Shown: positions 17,923 to 26,609 of the stretch, piece after piece | Layout: each line of letters starts with the position of its first letter | Position numbering within the stretch: position 1 is the first letter of the stretch | Origin: a virus | Reading direction: 5' to 3' (one strand) | Virus record (IMG/VR): IMGVR_UViG_3300031521_000014 | Span: 62,001 to 126,000 of that record | DNA: 64,000 nt | Made by a program: the position numbers and the translations under genes | Notes under the pieces: model-generated | What the model was told of the DNA's origin: nothing | The model's database searches: none | The model's input: the letters and a program-made list of their open reading frames with translations, nothing else

Positions 17923-17939
17923 GGGAATTTCCCTTATAC
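17917..17939 (+). terminator. Hairpin overlapping the RNAP beta stop codon
   Basis: An 11-bp perfect stem GTATAAGGGAA/TTCCCTTATAC with a one-base loop includes the stop codon. There is no T-run; the next gene starts 21 bases later, so it may attenuate or protect a 3' end. Confidence 0.6.
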
Positions 17940-17959
17940 ATTATTCATGAGGATGGGTA

Positions 17960-18547
17960 ATGAATTTAACACGACGAATATCCTATGGCGAGATACTCGA
18001 ATGTATCCAGTCTTCAAAATATAAAGAGTCTTGTGATATTACCATAGACAAAATCCCAGAGAGTTTTTTAGACTTAACAGGACGTACACATAATAATCAT
18101 TTGTATCTACGTTATCTTGGTGTTAACAGTAACTATTATCCTCTATGGCTTATAGAGTGTCAGCGTTGCTTTAAACTCTCTATTATAGTGTATGTTGACG
18201 ATCGTGTAACAGAGACAGGTAAGTGTAGTAAGTGTCGTTCTAGTAAGTTCTATAATTCTACAGATAAGTTTTATAAAATCTGGAATCAGCTCTATCGTAA
18301 AGTTACTGATCCTAAACATAGGTTTTATGCTAATTCGGGTGGAAATGGTTATACCATAGATCCTAGTTGGAGTGACTATCTTGTTTTTAAAAAAGATATG
18401 TTTAAAAGTTATAGCAAAGGACTAGTACTAACTGTTATAGGTAGGTCTAAGCATTTTTCTAAGAAGACAGCAAAATGGACAGAACCTGTTTATAACATTA
18501 ATGCTAAGAATGCTAAAGAAATTAGAGGGAGGGGTACTAAAGTATGA
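17960..18547 (+). CDS. Zinc-ribbon protein with a homing-endonuclease-like C-terminal motif
   Basis: 195 residues. A CxxC pair (ECQRC, about residues 68-72) and a second (GKCSKC, about 91-96) form a zinc ribbon. The segment IWNQLYRKVTDPKHRFYANSG...GYTIDPSWSDYLVFKKDM resembles the IWxxMxxRC..YGGRGI.VC..W..F..FxxDM motif common in AP2/HNH-associated phage proteins, but no HNH triad is seen. It lies directly downstream of the RNA polymerase beta C-part and overlaps the next start (ATGA). A DNA-binding or decayed mobile-gene origin is plausible. Confidence 0.55.
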   Translation: MNLTRRISYGEILECIQSSKYKESCDITIDKIPESFLDLTGRTHNNHLYLRYLGVNSNYYPLWLIECQRCFKLSIIVYVDDRVTETGKCSKCRSSKFYNSTDKFYKIWNQLYRKVTDPKHRFYANSGGNGYTIDPSWSDYLVFKKDMFKSYSKGLVLTVIGRSKHFSKKTAKWTEPVYNINAKNAKEIRGRGTKV

Positions 18548-19440
18548 ATTATGATCTTAAATATCTGGTAAGTCGCCCTGTTAAACTTCCAGTAGATATT
18601 GCGATTACTATTGGTGAATCATGCGGTACAACTGCTTGTAAGATAACATACGGTGAACCTATTGTTTCTATAGACACAACAGATACATTTGTTGTTTCTG
18701 ACATCGTTGATATCATAGCAAGTTTTAACAAGGTCTCGTTAACAAATGATGTAACCGAATGTCTTGATAAGGCAATGATGTCATTTTTAAGAACGCACAC
18801 TACTGGTAATACAATACTTGTAACAGGTAATCCTAAAAAGATCTCACTGGCTGACAAAACGTACACAACAGAATTGATAGCAAGTTCTACTACTGTGAAA
18901 GAACATCTCTATCTTAAAAGTAAAATGCTCTTTGATCTTAAATCAAAAGGTATTAAACTATTAAATTCTATTCGTGATCTTGATGATTCTTCTACATTCG
19001 GATATTATAAATATCTTGTAAGTGTATATGCGGGCAAAATCATAGATCATCCTACAAAATTAGATACCGAACCCGGGAAGATTAGGATAGATGTTTTTAA
19101 CGAAAAGAATAAAAAAGATATAATAAAAATATCTTTTCAAAAGGTTAATAAGAAATATATATTCATGACCATCGTTATTAATAATATCAAAAAGGTTACT
19201 GAACGATATTTATTTCCTATTCCAGAGGAATATGGTTATGTCACAGGATATCACGAAGCTACACAGGTAATTATTAGACATATAAAAGAAAATGTAGCAA
19301 TACTGATGTCACAAGGGATCATAGATCCTTTAAAATATAATCATATCCCAGGTGAAGTGTATCTACGGGATAACGTAGCCTTTATCGAAAATGAGTTAAG
19401 ACGAAGTAATGTAGATAAATTTATTTTATGTTGTAAATAA
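18544..19440 (+). CDS. Hypothetical protein, 298 aa
   Basis: The ATG overlaps the previous stop. The protein is soluble; its N-terminal 100 residues are beta-rich and T/S-rich, its C-terminal 150 mixed with a helical end (AFIENELRRSNVDKFILCC). No catalytic motif is recognised. It is an operon member behind the RNA polymerase beta gene. Confidence 0.7.
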   Translation: MNYDLKYLVSRPVKLPVDIAITIGESCGTTACKITYGEPIVSIDTTDTFVVSDIVDIIASFNKVSLTNDVTECLDKAMMSFLRTHTTGNTILVTGNPKKISLADKTYTTELIASSTTVKEHLYLKSKMLFDLKSKGIKLLNSIRDLDDSSTFGYYKYLVSVYAGKIIDHPTKLDTEPGKIRIDVFNEKNKKDIIKISFQKVNKKYIFMTIVINNIKKVTERYLFPIPEEYGYVTGYHEATQVIIRHIKENVAILMSQGIIDPLKYNHIPGEVYLRDNVAFIENELRRSNVDKFILCCK

Positions 19441-19448
19441 GGAGCTAT

Positions 19449-19925
19449 ATGCGTGAATTTGTAAATCTGTCACCTTACCTTATCACTATTAATGATAAAG
19501 TATATGACCCGGCGCAAACACTAACAGTTGCAGAGGTATTGACTATTCTTGATGATAACAATATCAACTATGCTAAAAAGAATGCTGATGAAAAAGTCTT
19601 CATAGTTGATAATGAAGTCTATTGCCGTATACAAGCCTTTTCATTAGCAACTAGGCATGTTAAGGTTCTACCAGCGTCTATTTTTATTAATGTACCTAAT
19701 GCTGATAAATACAAAATAACACCCGTAGCAGTTATTAACATTACCGATAATGATGTGAAAACTGAAACAGGTGCTCTTTGTAAAGCAAAGATAACTAAAA
19801 CAGAGGCGCATAATCTTATTCTTAATCATACGGATAAGACCTATTGGGGTCATATTAGCGAGGCTGAATATGAGGCTATGCCAGTTAAGCGTAAACGATT
19901 CTACATTACTATATCAAACCTTTAG
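19449..19925 (+). CDS. Hypothetical protein, 158 aa
   Basis: RBS AAGGAG precedes ATG 19449. A small soluble alpha/beta protein (PYLITINDKVYDPAQTLTVAEVL, RHVKVLPASIFINVP) without a known motif. Spacing of nine bases on each side to its neighbours shows a continuing operon. Confidence 0.7.
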   Translation: MREFVNLSPYLITINDKVYDPAQTLTVAEVLTILDDNNINYAKKNADEKVFIVDNEVYCRIQAFSLATRHVKVLPASIFINVPNADKYKITPVAVINITDNDVKTETGALCKAKITKTEAHNLILNHTDKTYWGHISEAEYEAMPVKRKRFYITISNL

Positions 19926-19934
19926 GAAAAAACA

Positions 19935-20366
19935 ATGAACCAAGAAATAATGACACCAGAACATGCGGAAGCTATGAAAGAAACCTATACAAAAATCTTA
20001 GATGCTGCAGGTGATACCAGTGTCTTTACAGCAGCACCAGATGAAGTAGAGGCATTCTTACCGGCTATCGCAGATACGATAGAAGTTGAGCGCAAGCATG
20101 AGCAAATGGCGGTATCAAGTGTTGATGCAGGTTCTAACAGACTTGTTATACAAACACGTAAGAAACGTAAACAACTTGAACATCAAAAGTTCGTAGTTGA
20201 AAGGGCTAAAGCTAGAGGTATTAAACCTAAAGAAATCGTTGAGAGCATCATGCGAAAAGAAGATCCTGTTATTAACAAGATTCGATCTGAACAAGCTGAA
20301 AGAGAAAAAGCTGCTCGAAGGGCTAAAGCTAAAGCTGCTAAGAAGTCTAAGCAACGTAACCGGTAA
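19935..20366 (+). CDS. Hypothetical protein with highly basic C-terminus, 143 aa
   Basis: The N-terminal 60 residues are acidic and helical. The C-terminal half is a long lysine/arginine/alanine helix (RKKRKQLEH, REKAARRAKAKAAKKSKQRNR) able to bind nucleic acid. RBS AGGAAAAAAC precedes ATG 19935. A DNA- or RNA-binding role is inferred from charge only. Confidence 0.65.
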   Translation: MNQEIMTPEHAEAMKETYTKILDAAGDTSVFTAAPDEVEAFLPAIADTIEVERKHEQMAVSSVDAGSNRLVIQTRKKRKQLEHQKFVVERAKARGIKPKEIVESIMRKEDPVINKIRSEQAEREKAARRAKAKAAKKSKQRNR

Positions 20367-20411
20367 ACGGCTATGTTTGTTTGTTTAAGAAAACTATTAT
20401 TAGGATTTGCT

Positions 20412-20921
20412 ATGGTGGTGTTAAATAAAATAAGAGATCGTAGCTTTAAAAAACTTATTGAGAATATTAATAGTTCAAAATTTGAGTTTAGAGTACTAAC
20501 TCTGAGTGATATTTTATCCCTAAGGCTAATGCTAGTTGTGTATAATGATCTTGATTCAACACGGCTATCAATACTTTTAATGCTAGCTAAGAAAGATGAC
20601 CACCCTTATAAATTGGTAATCGATCTTCAACGTATGCTAACGTTATGCATTAATAACGATCATTTTGATGCTGCTAAAAAATGGGTTGCACTTACTGAAT
20701 GTCTTACGCAAGAAAAACTTCTTACTATCGGTTCGATACACGCATTTAATTACGTGCCAGCTACTGATGATGATACCTGTACCGCTGCCGCGCATGACTT
20801 TCATTCTGAGGCGTATAAGCAAGAAGCTATTAATAACATTATAGCAACTTATACCTATAGTGGTATGCTTATGGATGAAGCTATTAGTACTATAAAAAAG
20901 GAATACTTGTGGGAAAAATAA
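20412..20921 (+). CDS. Hypothetical protein, 169 aa
   Basis: ATG 20412 is chosen for the AGGA seven bases upstream; an in-frame ATG at 20373 is possible. It is a mainly helical soluble protein (LSDILSLRLMLVVYNDLDSTRLSILLMLAKK). The stop overlaps the next gene's GTG. Not recognised. Confidence 0.6.
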   Translation: MVVLNKIRDRSFKKLIENINSSKFEFRVLTLSDILSLRLMLVVYNDLDSTRLSILLMLAKKDDHPYKLVIDLQRMLTLCINNDHFDAAKKWVALTECLTQEKLLTIGSIHAFNYVPATDDDTCTAAAHDFHSEAYKQEAINNIIATYTYSGMLMDEAISTIKKEYLWEK

Positions 20922-21388
20922 AATACAGAACAAAAGAATCATTGTATATCAATACCAGTAAACCAACGATTGATTTAGGGGCTAAAAGCATTGCTGCGTT
21001 GCCTGTTAAATTCTCACTGTTTGAAATGATAGTATCCAGGCTAAAAGGTGACCGTGATTATTTTATAACAAACAAAACCGGTTTAAGAGCATGGCTTAAT
21101 AAGTGGTTTAAAAATCTTGTTTTTATAGAGGATATTGTCTCTGTAGAAAATAACCCGATCATCAATTGTTCTGGTAAAGATATCCATTTTAGAGTAATCG
21201 CTAAAAGAGACAAGAACGGGCATATTTATACTTGTGTTAAGACGAGTAAGAAAAGCAGGTTTAAATCGATTCTAGAGCTTGCTAGCGCACACTCTGAGGG
21301 TAAATTGGTAGTTATGAATGATAGGTATTCCAGAGGATGGGATAAACATATTGGGGACAAATACGTCCATATTAAAGATTTCTTTTAA
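20909..21388 (+). CDS. Hypothetical basic protein, 159 aa
   Basis: Starts at GTG 20909 with AAAAAGGAA upstream and overlaps the previous gene by 13 bases. The protein is basic overall (KTSKKSRFKSIL) and mixed alpha/beta. It is the last gene of the operon that starts with the RNA polymerase beta C-part; a terminator follows. Not recognised. Confidence 0.65.
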   Translation: MGKIKYRTKESLYINTSKPTIDLGAKSIAALPVKFSLFEMIVSRLKGDRDYFITNKTGLRAWLNKWFKNLVFIEDIVSVENNPIINCSGKDIHFRVIAKRDKNGHIYTCVKTSKKSRFKSILELASAHSEGKLVVMNDRYSRGWDKHIGDKYVHIKDFF

Positions 21389-21391
21389 AAG

Positions 21392-21419
21392 CTATAGAAG
21401 GGGTACGTCCCTTCTATAG
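21392..21419 (+). terminator. Intrinsic terminator
   Basis: An 11-bp stem CTATAGAAGGG/CCCTTCTATAG with a 6-base interval, followed by a T-run at 21436-21442. Confidence 0.8.
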
Positions 21420-21477
21420 TAATACTATAGTGTTATTTTTTTGATTTAAAGGAATATAAAAAATAAAAAGGAATACT

Positions 21478-21972
21478 ATGAAGGTATTATGTTACGAAGA
21501 TTTATCACAAGAACTATTAACCTTTTACGGTCAATACCCTGATAGTATAGCAGCGTTAGCAGAATGGGTTACTAAACCCGATATGGAATTATTCCCTATG
21601 ATCTATACCGCATGCAATTTATTTAAAAGTAAGAGTACTGCAAATGAGTTTTATGTCTATAGAGGAATGTTAAAAGTTAAAACTAATCAAGACCATATGA
21701 CTATCACTCCTTACAGTAAAGTAGGCGACGTACTTTCTTATGAAAATAAAGCTAACCCACTTAGTTTTACAACAGATATAAGTGTTGCAACTCAGTATGG
21801 CGATATGATTGTAGCTAGTCTACTAGATACGGGCACTTATGATATACTAGAGTTAACAGATGAACTTATGTATCTTATAAGTTTAAAAAATAAAGTACTC
21901 GAACCTTTTACAGAAAAAGAAATCATTCTTGTGCCTGCTTATAATATCATTTATAGAATACTTAAAATATAA
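21478..21972 (+). CDS. Probable mono-ADP-ribosyltransferase (R-S-E class)
   Basis: 164 residues with the three signature sites of R-S-E ADP-ribosyltransferases in order: YVYRGM with Arg62, NPLSFTTDISVATQYGD with Ser96 (STS-type strand followed by the A..YG helix), and FTEKEIILVP with the E-x-E pair Glu146/Glu148. Such enzymes transfer ADP-ribose from NAD to host proteins; T4 Alt, ModA and ModB do this to host RNA polymerase and ribosomal proteins. The gene stands alone between two terminators with RBS AAAAGGAATACT, so it is expressed as its own unit. The target is unknown. Confidence 0.7.
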   Translation: MKVLCYEDLSQELLTFYGQYPDSIAALAEWVTKPDMELFPMIYTACNLFKSKSTANEFYVYRGMLKVKTNQDHMTITPYSKVGDVLSYENKANPLSFTTDISVATQYGDMIVASLLDTGTYDILELTDELMYLISLKNKVLEPFTEKEIILVPAYNIIYRILKI

Positions 21973-22001
21973 CACTACAAGGACATTGTCCTTGTAGTGT
22001 T
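21971..22001 (+). terminator. Intrinsic terminator between convergent genes
   Basis: A 14-bp stem AACACTACAAGGAC/GTCCTTGTAGTGTT with a 3-base loop overlaps the stop, with a T-run at 22014-22020. The helicase gene ends at 22026 from the other side. Confidence 0.85.
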
Positions 22002-22025
22002 ATACCAACATTATTTTTTTAATAG

Positions 22026-23552
22026 TTAAATATCAAAACCATCTAGGTCGTCACCATTTTCACCTGATTCAGTATCTGGGTTATTAATTGTTTCCATAAT
22101 CGGCATATCCCTATCTTTAGGAAAGTTAAGAATAGCATATTTATATTTATCATCTACGGAACCTGGTCTACGATGTTTATCCCAGCCTATAGTTAAAACA
22201 GGTTTACGATTAATATAAGCTTTGTGAATATAAAAACCAGCATCCCAAATCTGATCTAAACGTTTACTAAGTTCAGAATATCCTTTACCAGCTATCTCTT
22301 TAACAAAGTTAAGATCGCTCACAACATTTTGTCGTGTAAGCTGCTTAGCCTCTGTGGAAAGTTGATGTGGGCTTATGAAAAGGATCCCTCGAGCAGAAAA
22401 AAAGTTTCTGACACGATTAAATAAATCATGTAAGTCGCTACCGGTTGATCCAGAATTAACACATCCTATTGTAGGAAGTTTTGCTAAGTAGTCTGTAATA
22501 CATGTTAAGATCTCATAGCCCATAGATTCTAATTTAAGAACAAGATTGAACATATGCTTATATGTCCATTCTGATGGATTGATTCTATAGTACTTTACAT
22601 GCCATCCCTTAGCCCCTAGACGCTCTTTAACATATGTAGCCATCTCTTCTTTACTAATAGTACTAATATCAGGTTTAAAGCCGTTCTCGTTGTTAAATAG
22701 ATAGAGGTAAACAAAGTTAATAATAATCTCCGCATCATCTTCTAAACTTAAGAATAATAATAGAGGTTTTTTAGTTTTATCTTTTAAGAATGTAAAAGGG
22801 TCATTCTTAGTAGGAATTTGTGCTGACAAGGTTTGTGCCAAACCAGATTTATAATTATGCTGTAGTGCCTGGTAGATTATAAATTCACCTAGTCTCCATC
22901 CACCTCTAAACATACGATTTAATTCTTTAAATCCTGTTACGATAAGACCGCCCGCTTCATTAATCTTTTTAACTTTAACCATCATCTTACTAACTTCTTC
23001 GACGTCGCCAACGTCCATCTCATCTACGATACCAGGATCTTTAGATTTTGTAGGTGTTGAGAGAGCTTCTATATTAGTAGCAAGTTGTGTTAGAAAGTCA
23101 TAGAGTGAAACATCTTCTAACCCTTGTCTTAAAGAGATAGTAGATTTTGTTAATAACATAAGAGCTTGTTGCTCTTTAAAAAATAAGTCTAGTTGATTTC
23201 TTAAGCTAATGATGTTACGTTTCATACCTGGAACAGAAAGTTCGGTGTTCAGCGTTTTTTCAATTGCCGCAAAGGTAGTATCTTTTTCTCTTAATGCTAA
23301 ACGTAATGCGTCTATAAGAGCTGTTTTATCAATTGTCTCAGGGTTCGTTAATATGCCTAATAATATTTTCTTAACGTCTTCTAATATTTGGTTATCGCCA
23401 CCAATGATGTTTTTGCTATAACCATCTTTTTGAAGATTTATAATTGTTTTAACAAGAGCTTTACTATTGTCAATGTCGCTTTCACCTGACTCTCTTTCAC
23501 GGTATAAAAGTACAATACATTTCAATAGTGTTTCTAGTTTTGAGTTACCCAT
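22026..23552 (-). CDS. DnaB-like replicative helicase
   Basis: 508 residues from ATG 23552 (AAAAGG upstream; the longer frame runs into the divergent promoter region). The C-terminal RecA fold is recognisable: TGFKELNRMFRGGWRLGEFIIYQAL, then the P-loop position ALQHNYKSGLAQ, the LFLSLEDD strand, a Walker B-type ILTCITDYLAKLP, and FISPHQLSTEAKQL as in DnaB motif H3. The P-loop keeps Lys-Ser but lacks the usual GxGK glycines, as I recall for phiKZ-type phage helicases. The acidic C-terminus (SGENGDDLDGFDI) is notable. Predicted role: fork unwinding. Confidence 0.75.
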   Translation of the reverse strand: MGNSKLETLLKCIVLLYRERESGESDIDNSKALVKTIINLQKDGYSKNIIGGDNQILEDVKKILLGILTNPETIDKTALIDALRLALREKDTTFAAIEKTLNTELSVPGMKRNIISLRNQLDLFFKEQQALMLLTKSTISLRQGLEDVSLYDFLTQLATNIEALSTPTKSKDPGIVDEMDVGDVEEVSKMMVKVKKINEAGGLIVTGFKELNRMFRGGWRLGEFIIYQALQHNYKSGLAQTLSAQIPTKNDPFTFLKDKTKKPLLLFLSLEDDAEIIINFVYLYLFNNENGFKPDISTISKEEMATYVKERLGAKGWHVKYYRINPSEWTYKHMFNLVLKLESMGYEILTCITDYLAKLPTIGCVNSGSTGSDLHDLFNRVRNFFSARGILFISPHQLSTEAKQLTRQNVVSDLNFVKEIAGKGYSELSKRLDQIWDAGFYIHKAYINRKPVLTIGWDKHRRPGSVDDKYKYAILNFPKDRDMPIMETINNPDTESGENGDDLDGFDI

Positions 23553-23578
23553 CCATGAACCTTTTAGAAATATTCTAT

Positions 23579-23588
23579 TAAATACCCT
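23579..23588 (-). promoter_or_regulatory. Divergent-region motif AGGGTATTTA, copy 1
   Basis: Read on the minus strand, AGGGTATTTA lies 27 bases before the helicase start. Related copies at 41687-41696 and 45224-45233 are also upstream of minus-strand units, at 64 and 27 bases. Candidate promoter element. Confidence 0.4.
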
Positions 23589-23615
23589 CAGTGTAAAGTT
23601 TTTTATGAAACAACT

Positions 23616-23628
23616 CTTAAATAGAATT
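23616..23628 (+). promoter_or_regulatory. Shared 13-mer CTTAAATAGAATT, copy 2
   Basis: Identical to 14927-14939, and likewise placed just upstream of a plus-strand gene in a divergent gap. Confidence 0.35.
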
Positions 23629-23652
23629 AAAATTAAAATAAGGAGAAACGAT

Positions 23653-24312
23653 GTGAAAACCGTATCAGAAAACGGTGTACTATTGGTTAGCATACCAGAG
23701 TACATCCATAAAACTTTAGATAGTAAAGGTGTGTCGCTGGCCATGCTAGGGGATAAGTTAGGCACACTTACCAGACTTAATGACGATAATAAATCTGCTT
23801 TAAGACAGGCTGCTATCACAGAGTTCTATAACTTTTTGAAAGATCAACTTTCTCTTTCAGACATTAACGACCTATTAATATGCAATAGTTTAGTTGATGA
23901 CATTTTCTATGGTACATCTTCCAGTATTGGTAGTAAGCCAACTACTTATGCCCCTGTTAAGATTCCTGACGTAACCTCTTATGCCTTTAGTAACCTTATG
24001 CGCATATTTGAAAATAATAGTATAAGAGATGGCCAAGCAGATTTTATTAACTACATGAGTAACAAAGATGTCGATCTTAACGGTATTATAATGAATAATG
24101 ACCACACTAAGGTGGTTGAGCTTGTTAAGACTCAATACGTCTTATTTGTTATTATTAAGTCAGGGTTTACGAATATTATAAGATTTAAGAATACAAACTT
24201 CGTTTCTTACTTTAGAAAACTTACTTTGAATTCGATGTTTAATGCTTACGGTGACGCACTGACCACAAATCATGCTTTATTTCTAAGCTACCTAAGATTA
24301 ACGGGTAACTAG
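23653..24312 (+). CDS. Hypothetical protein, 219 aa
   Basis: GTG 23653 is chosen because TAAGGAG lies in place. The overlapping ATG at 23651 is followed at once by TGA, and the open frame upstream of GTG is antisense to the helicase start. The protein is helical and soluble (SLSDINDLLICNSLVDDIFYG). It precedes the capsid candidate but has its own stop hairpin. Not recognised. Confidence 0.65.
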   Translation: MKTVSENGVLLVSIPEYIHKTLDSKGVSLAMLGDKLGTLTRLNDDNKSALRQAAITEFYNFLKDQLSLSDINDLLICNSLVDDIFYGTSSSIGSKPTTYAPVKIPDVTSYAFSNLMRIFENNSIRDGQADFINYMSNKDVDLNGIIMNNDHTKVVELVKTQYVLFVIIKSGFTNIIRFKNTNFVSYFRKLTLNSMFNAYGDALTTNHALFLSYLRLTGN

Positions 24313-24322
24313 TTATAGTTAC
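24305..24322 (+). terminator. Small hairpin at the stop codon
   Basis: A 7-bp stem GTAACTA/TAGTTAC with loop GTTA contains the TAG stop. No T-run follows, so termination is uncertain. Confidence 0.4.
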
Positions 24323-24336
24323 AAAAAAGATTAATG

Positions 24337-24383
24337 TTTTATATATGATACCGTTCATATATAAAAACTAGATACTGTCTAGT
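24337..24383 (+). promoter_or_regulatory. Double inverted repeat in the capsid gene leader
   Basis: A 12-bp perfect inverted repeat (TTTTATATATGA, spacer TACCGT, TCATATATAAAA, 24337-24366) is followed by a second short one (ACTAGA/TCTAGT, 24367-24383). They sit 37-83 bases before the most strongly codon-biased gene of the window. This may be a strong late promoter/operator or an mRNA-stabilising leader; it lacks the A[C/T]ATATTATT box. Confidence 0.5.
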
Positions 24384-24419
24384 ACTTAATAATAACAAAA
24401 AAAAAACAAGGAGTTAATT

Positions 24420-26609
24420 ATGGCAATCTTTGCAGATGGCGATAAATGCGCAAGACTATATACAAGTTTTTCAAAATCTTTTACACAAAAAGGCTTAGCA
24501 GGAAAACAAGCACTAACCTCTACAGGTCAAACACTCTCAAGTGAGAGTCTTACAGATGCTGAGAAAACAAATGCTATTTCAATTGGCGATGGCATTAGCG
24601 AAACTATTAAACAAGTTCTTTCTGCTGAAGGTCTTTATACACCAGGCGATGTTTCACATGAAAAAGGCTTACAAGCTGCAACAATGATTGCTAAACTTGG
24701 TAGCTTTGATGTTTATAAAAATGTTGCTGGTACAAAAGCAGCTTCAGCTAACGCTGGTGTTGTTACATCTGAACAACTTGGTTACAATTCAGGTACTGTT
24801 TTTGGTTCACTAGGTAATGAGGCTTATTCTGAGCAAGAGTATGACAACAGTCTTTACTACTCTATCATGTTTAACTATGCTGTCGTACGCCAAGAAGACC
24901 TTATTGAAGCATTCTTCCCTACTATCGTCATTGATCCTGCACAAACTGCTATCGAAGTCGAGATCAGCCTTCTTAGCTATATGAAAGACTTTGTACATCC
25001 TCTTGATGGTTCACCTATCGAAGATACGATGGAAAAAGACTATGTTATCAAAACGCTTTACTCTGAAAAATGGCTTGCAAGTAACAACCTTAAAATCGTT
25101 CCTGTTCTTAAAGCTGAAACAGCTGCAAGATTCATGACAGACCTTACTGTTGTTGATAGTTCAGGTTATGAGACAGTTGATACAGCTCCGTTACTTGTTA
25201 ACCAAGATCACAACCTTATCTCATTGAGTGCAACTGATCTTATGCTAGATCGTGGTATCATGGATAGATCTGATTACCTTGACAAAACACTTAAAGTTAA
25301 AAACATTTATGTTAAAGTTACAAGTGTTGATGGTACAGGTGCAGATGTTTCTGAAACATTCCGTATCCCGTTAAGTATTTACCTTGCTTCTAACTTCATG
25401 CCTGTTCAACAAGGTGAAGTAAGACGTTACCAATTGAATTTTGAGACAAATGATATCATCCTTGATAGCACTTTGAAAACAGCTAAAAACTCTATCTCAA
25501 ATATCTTTAAAACGTTACTTGCTGCAAATGCCGTTAAACTACATGTATCACTTTCTGGTAAAGTTGATTTACGTACAGGTACTATGAGTGTTGCTCCGAT
25601 CAAAACTGAATTGTACAAAGTGTACGATACTGTTGGTAATGAAATTTCTAAAAAAGATCCTTCATATGCTACGATCCTTGCTGGTTTCAAATCAATCGAA
25701 GTTACAGCTTATGATCCTGAAGCATATAGAACCAATGAGAACACAAGAACTCCAGGTGTTTATTTAACATCTGATGTTGTTAAACATGCTTACCAAGTTC
25801 CATTCTTATCAGACACAAGTATTCTTGGACCTGAAGTAAAAATCGGTGGTAACCTTTCTGATCTTAGCACTATTTCTTCTGTTATCGTTTCTACAGGCGC
25901 TAGACAATCACTTGCTGGTTTCAAACGTTTGAAAGACACTGCAACTGAATTGAGTTATATTGCTAAATATGGTATCAGTGCAAATGCAAGTATTACAGGT
26001 ATCGGTAGATATTTTGTAAACCCTTACTTTATTGCTGCGCAAATCAATGTTAACGAATCTGTTGACAGTATGTCTTCAAGTGATCGTTTTGAAGATGTAT
26101 CTGCTATGCTTAGAAATAAACTTCGTGATGCAGCTATGGAAATGGCTCTTAACTCTAACTATTATGTTGCGTACAGAACACTTCGTCCAGGTAAACCACT
26201 TCGTGTTGTTATCGGTACAGGTGCAAGAACAAAAATGTATATCATGGGTAAAAACAACGAAGACGTTATCAAACTTTCAGATGAGATTGAAGCATATGTA
26301 TATGCTACTCCATACTCTGAGCTTGAAGGCGTTGTCTATATGTCATTTGCTACAGATGAAGGTTCTAAAGATTCTAAAATGGATCCATTTAACTTTGGTA
26401 ACACAATCTGGTCACCATCATTTGTTGTTGATGTTAAGAAACAAACAAACGGTGCAAATAACCGTCTTATCTCTAACGTTCCTCGTTATGCGCATATCGT
26501 TAACCTTCCAGTTCTTTACTATGCAGAGATTTCTGACTTTGGTAGTGTTCTTGGTAAAGTTAGCAAAAATGTTAACATTCTTGGTACTGTTGAAATCGAA
26601 CAAAAATAA
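24420..26609 (+). CDS. Probable major capsid protein
   Basis: 729 residues with codon use unlike its neighbours: strongly biased to GGT, CTT, GTT, ACA and AAA, as in the most expressed phage genes. Strong RBS AAGGAG. The N-terminal 70 residues are S/T/K/E-rich and end at VLSAE-G (Glu70), a site of the small-x-Glu type cut by jumbo-phage and T4-like prohead proteases, so a propeptide is likely removed. The body is beta-rich (EAFFPTIVIDPAQTAIEVEI). It is a single-gene unit with its own leader and terminator. Size suits phiKZ-type capsid proteins; identity rests on expression signals and context. Confidence 0.65.
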   Translation: MAIFADGDKCARLYTSFSKSFTQKGLAGKQALTSTGQTLSSESLTDAEKTNAISIGDGISETIKQVLSAEGLYTPGDVSHEKGLQAATMIAKLGSFDVYKNVAGTKAASANAGVVTSEQLGYNSGTVFGSLGNEAYSEQEYDNSLYYSIMFNYAVVRQEDLIEAFFPTIVIDPAQTAIEVEISLLSYMKDFVHPLDGSPIEDTMEKDYVIKTLYSEKWLASNNLKIVPVLKAETAARFMTDLTVVDSSGYETVDTAPLLVNQDHNLISLSATDLMLDRGIMDRSDYLDKTLKVKNIYVKVTSVDGTGADVSETFRIPLSIYLASNFMPVQQGEVRRYQLNFETNDIILDSTLKTAKNSISNIFKTLLAANAVKLHVSLSGKVDLRTGTMSVAPIKTELYKVYDTVGNEISKKDPSYATILAGFKSIEVTAYDPEAYRTNENTRTPGVYLTSDVVKHAYQVPFLSDTSILGPEVKIGGNLSDLSTISSVIVSTGARQSLAGFKRLKDTATELSYIAKYGISANASITGIGRYFVNPYFIAAQINVNESVDSMSSSDRFEDVSAMLRNKLRDAAMEMALNSNYYVAYRTLRPGKPLRVVIGTGARTKMYIMGKNNEDVIKLSDEIEAYVYATPYSELEGVVYMSFATDEGSKDSKMDPFNFGNTIWSPSFVVDVKKQTNGANNRLISNVPRYAHIVNLPVLYYAEISDFGSVLGKVSKNVNILGTVEIEQK

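Noticed and set aside
22026-23819. Long 597-aa helicase frame starting at 23819
   Set aside because: The extra N-terminal part is antisense to the next gene and crosses the divergent promoter region; ATG 23552 has an RBS.
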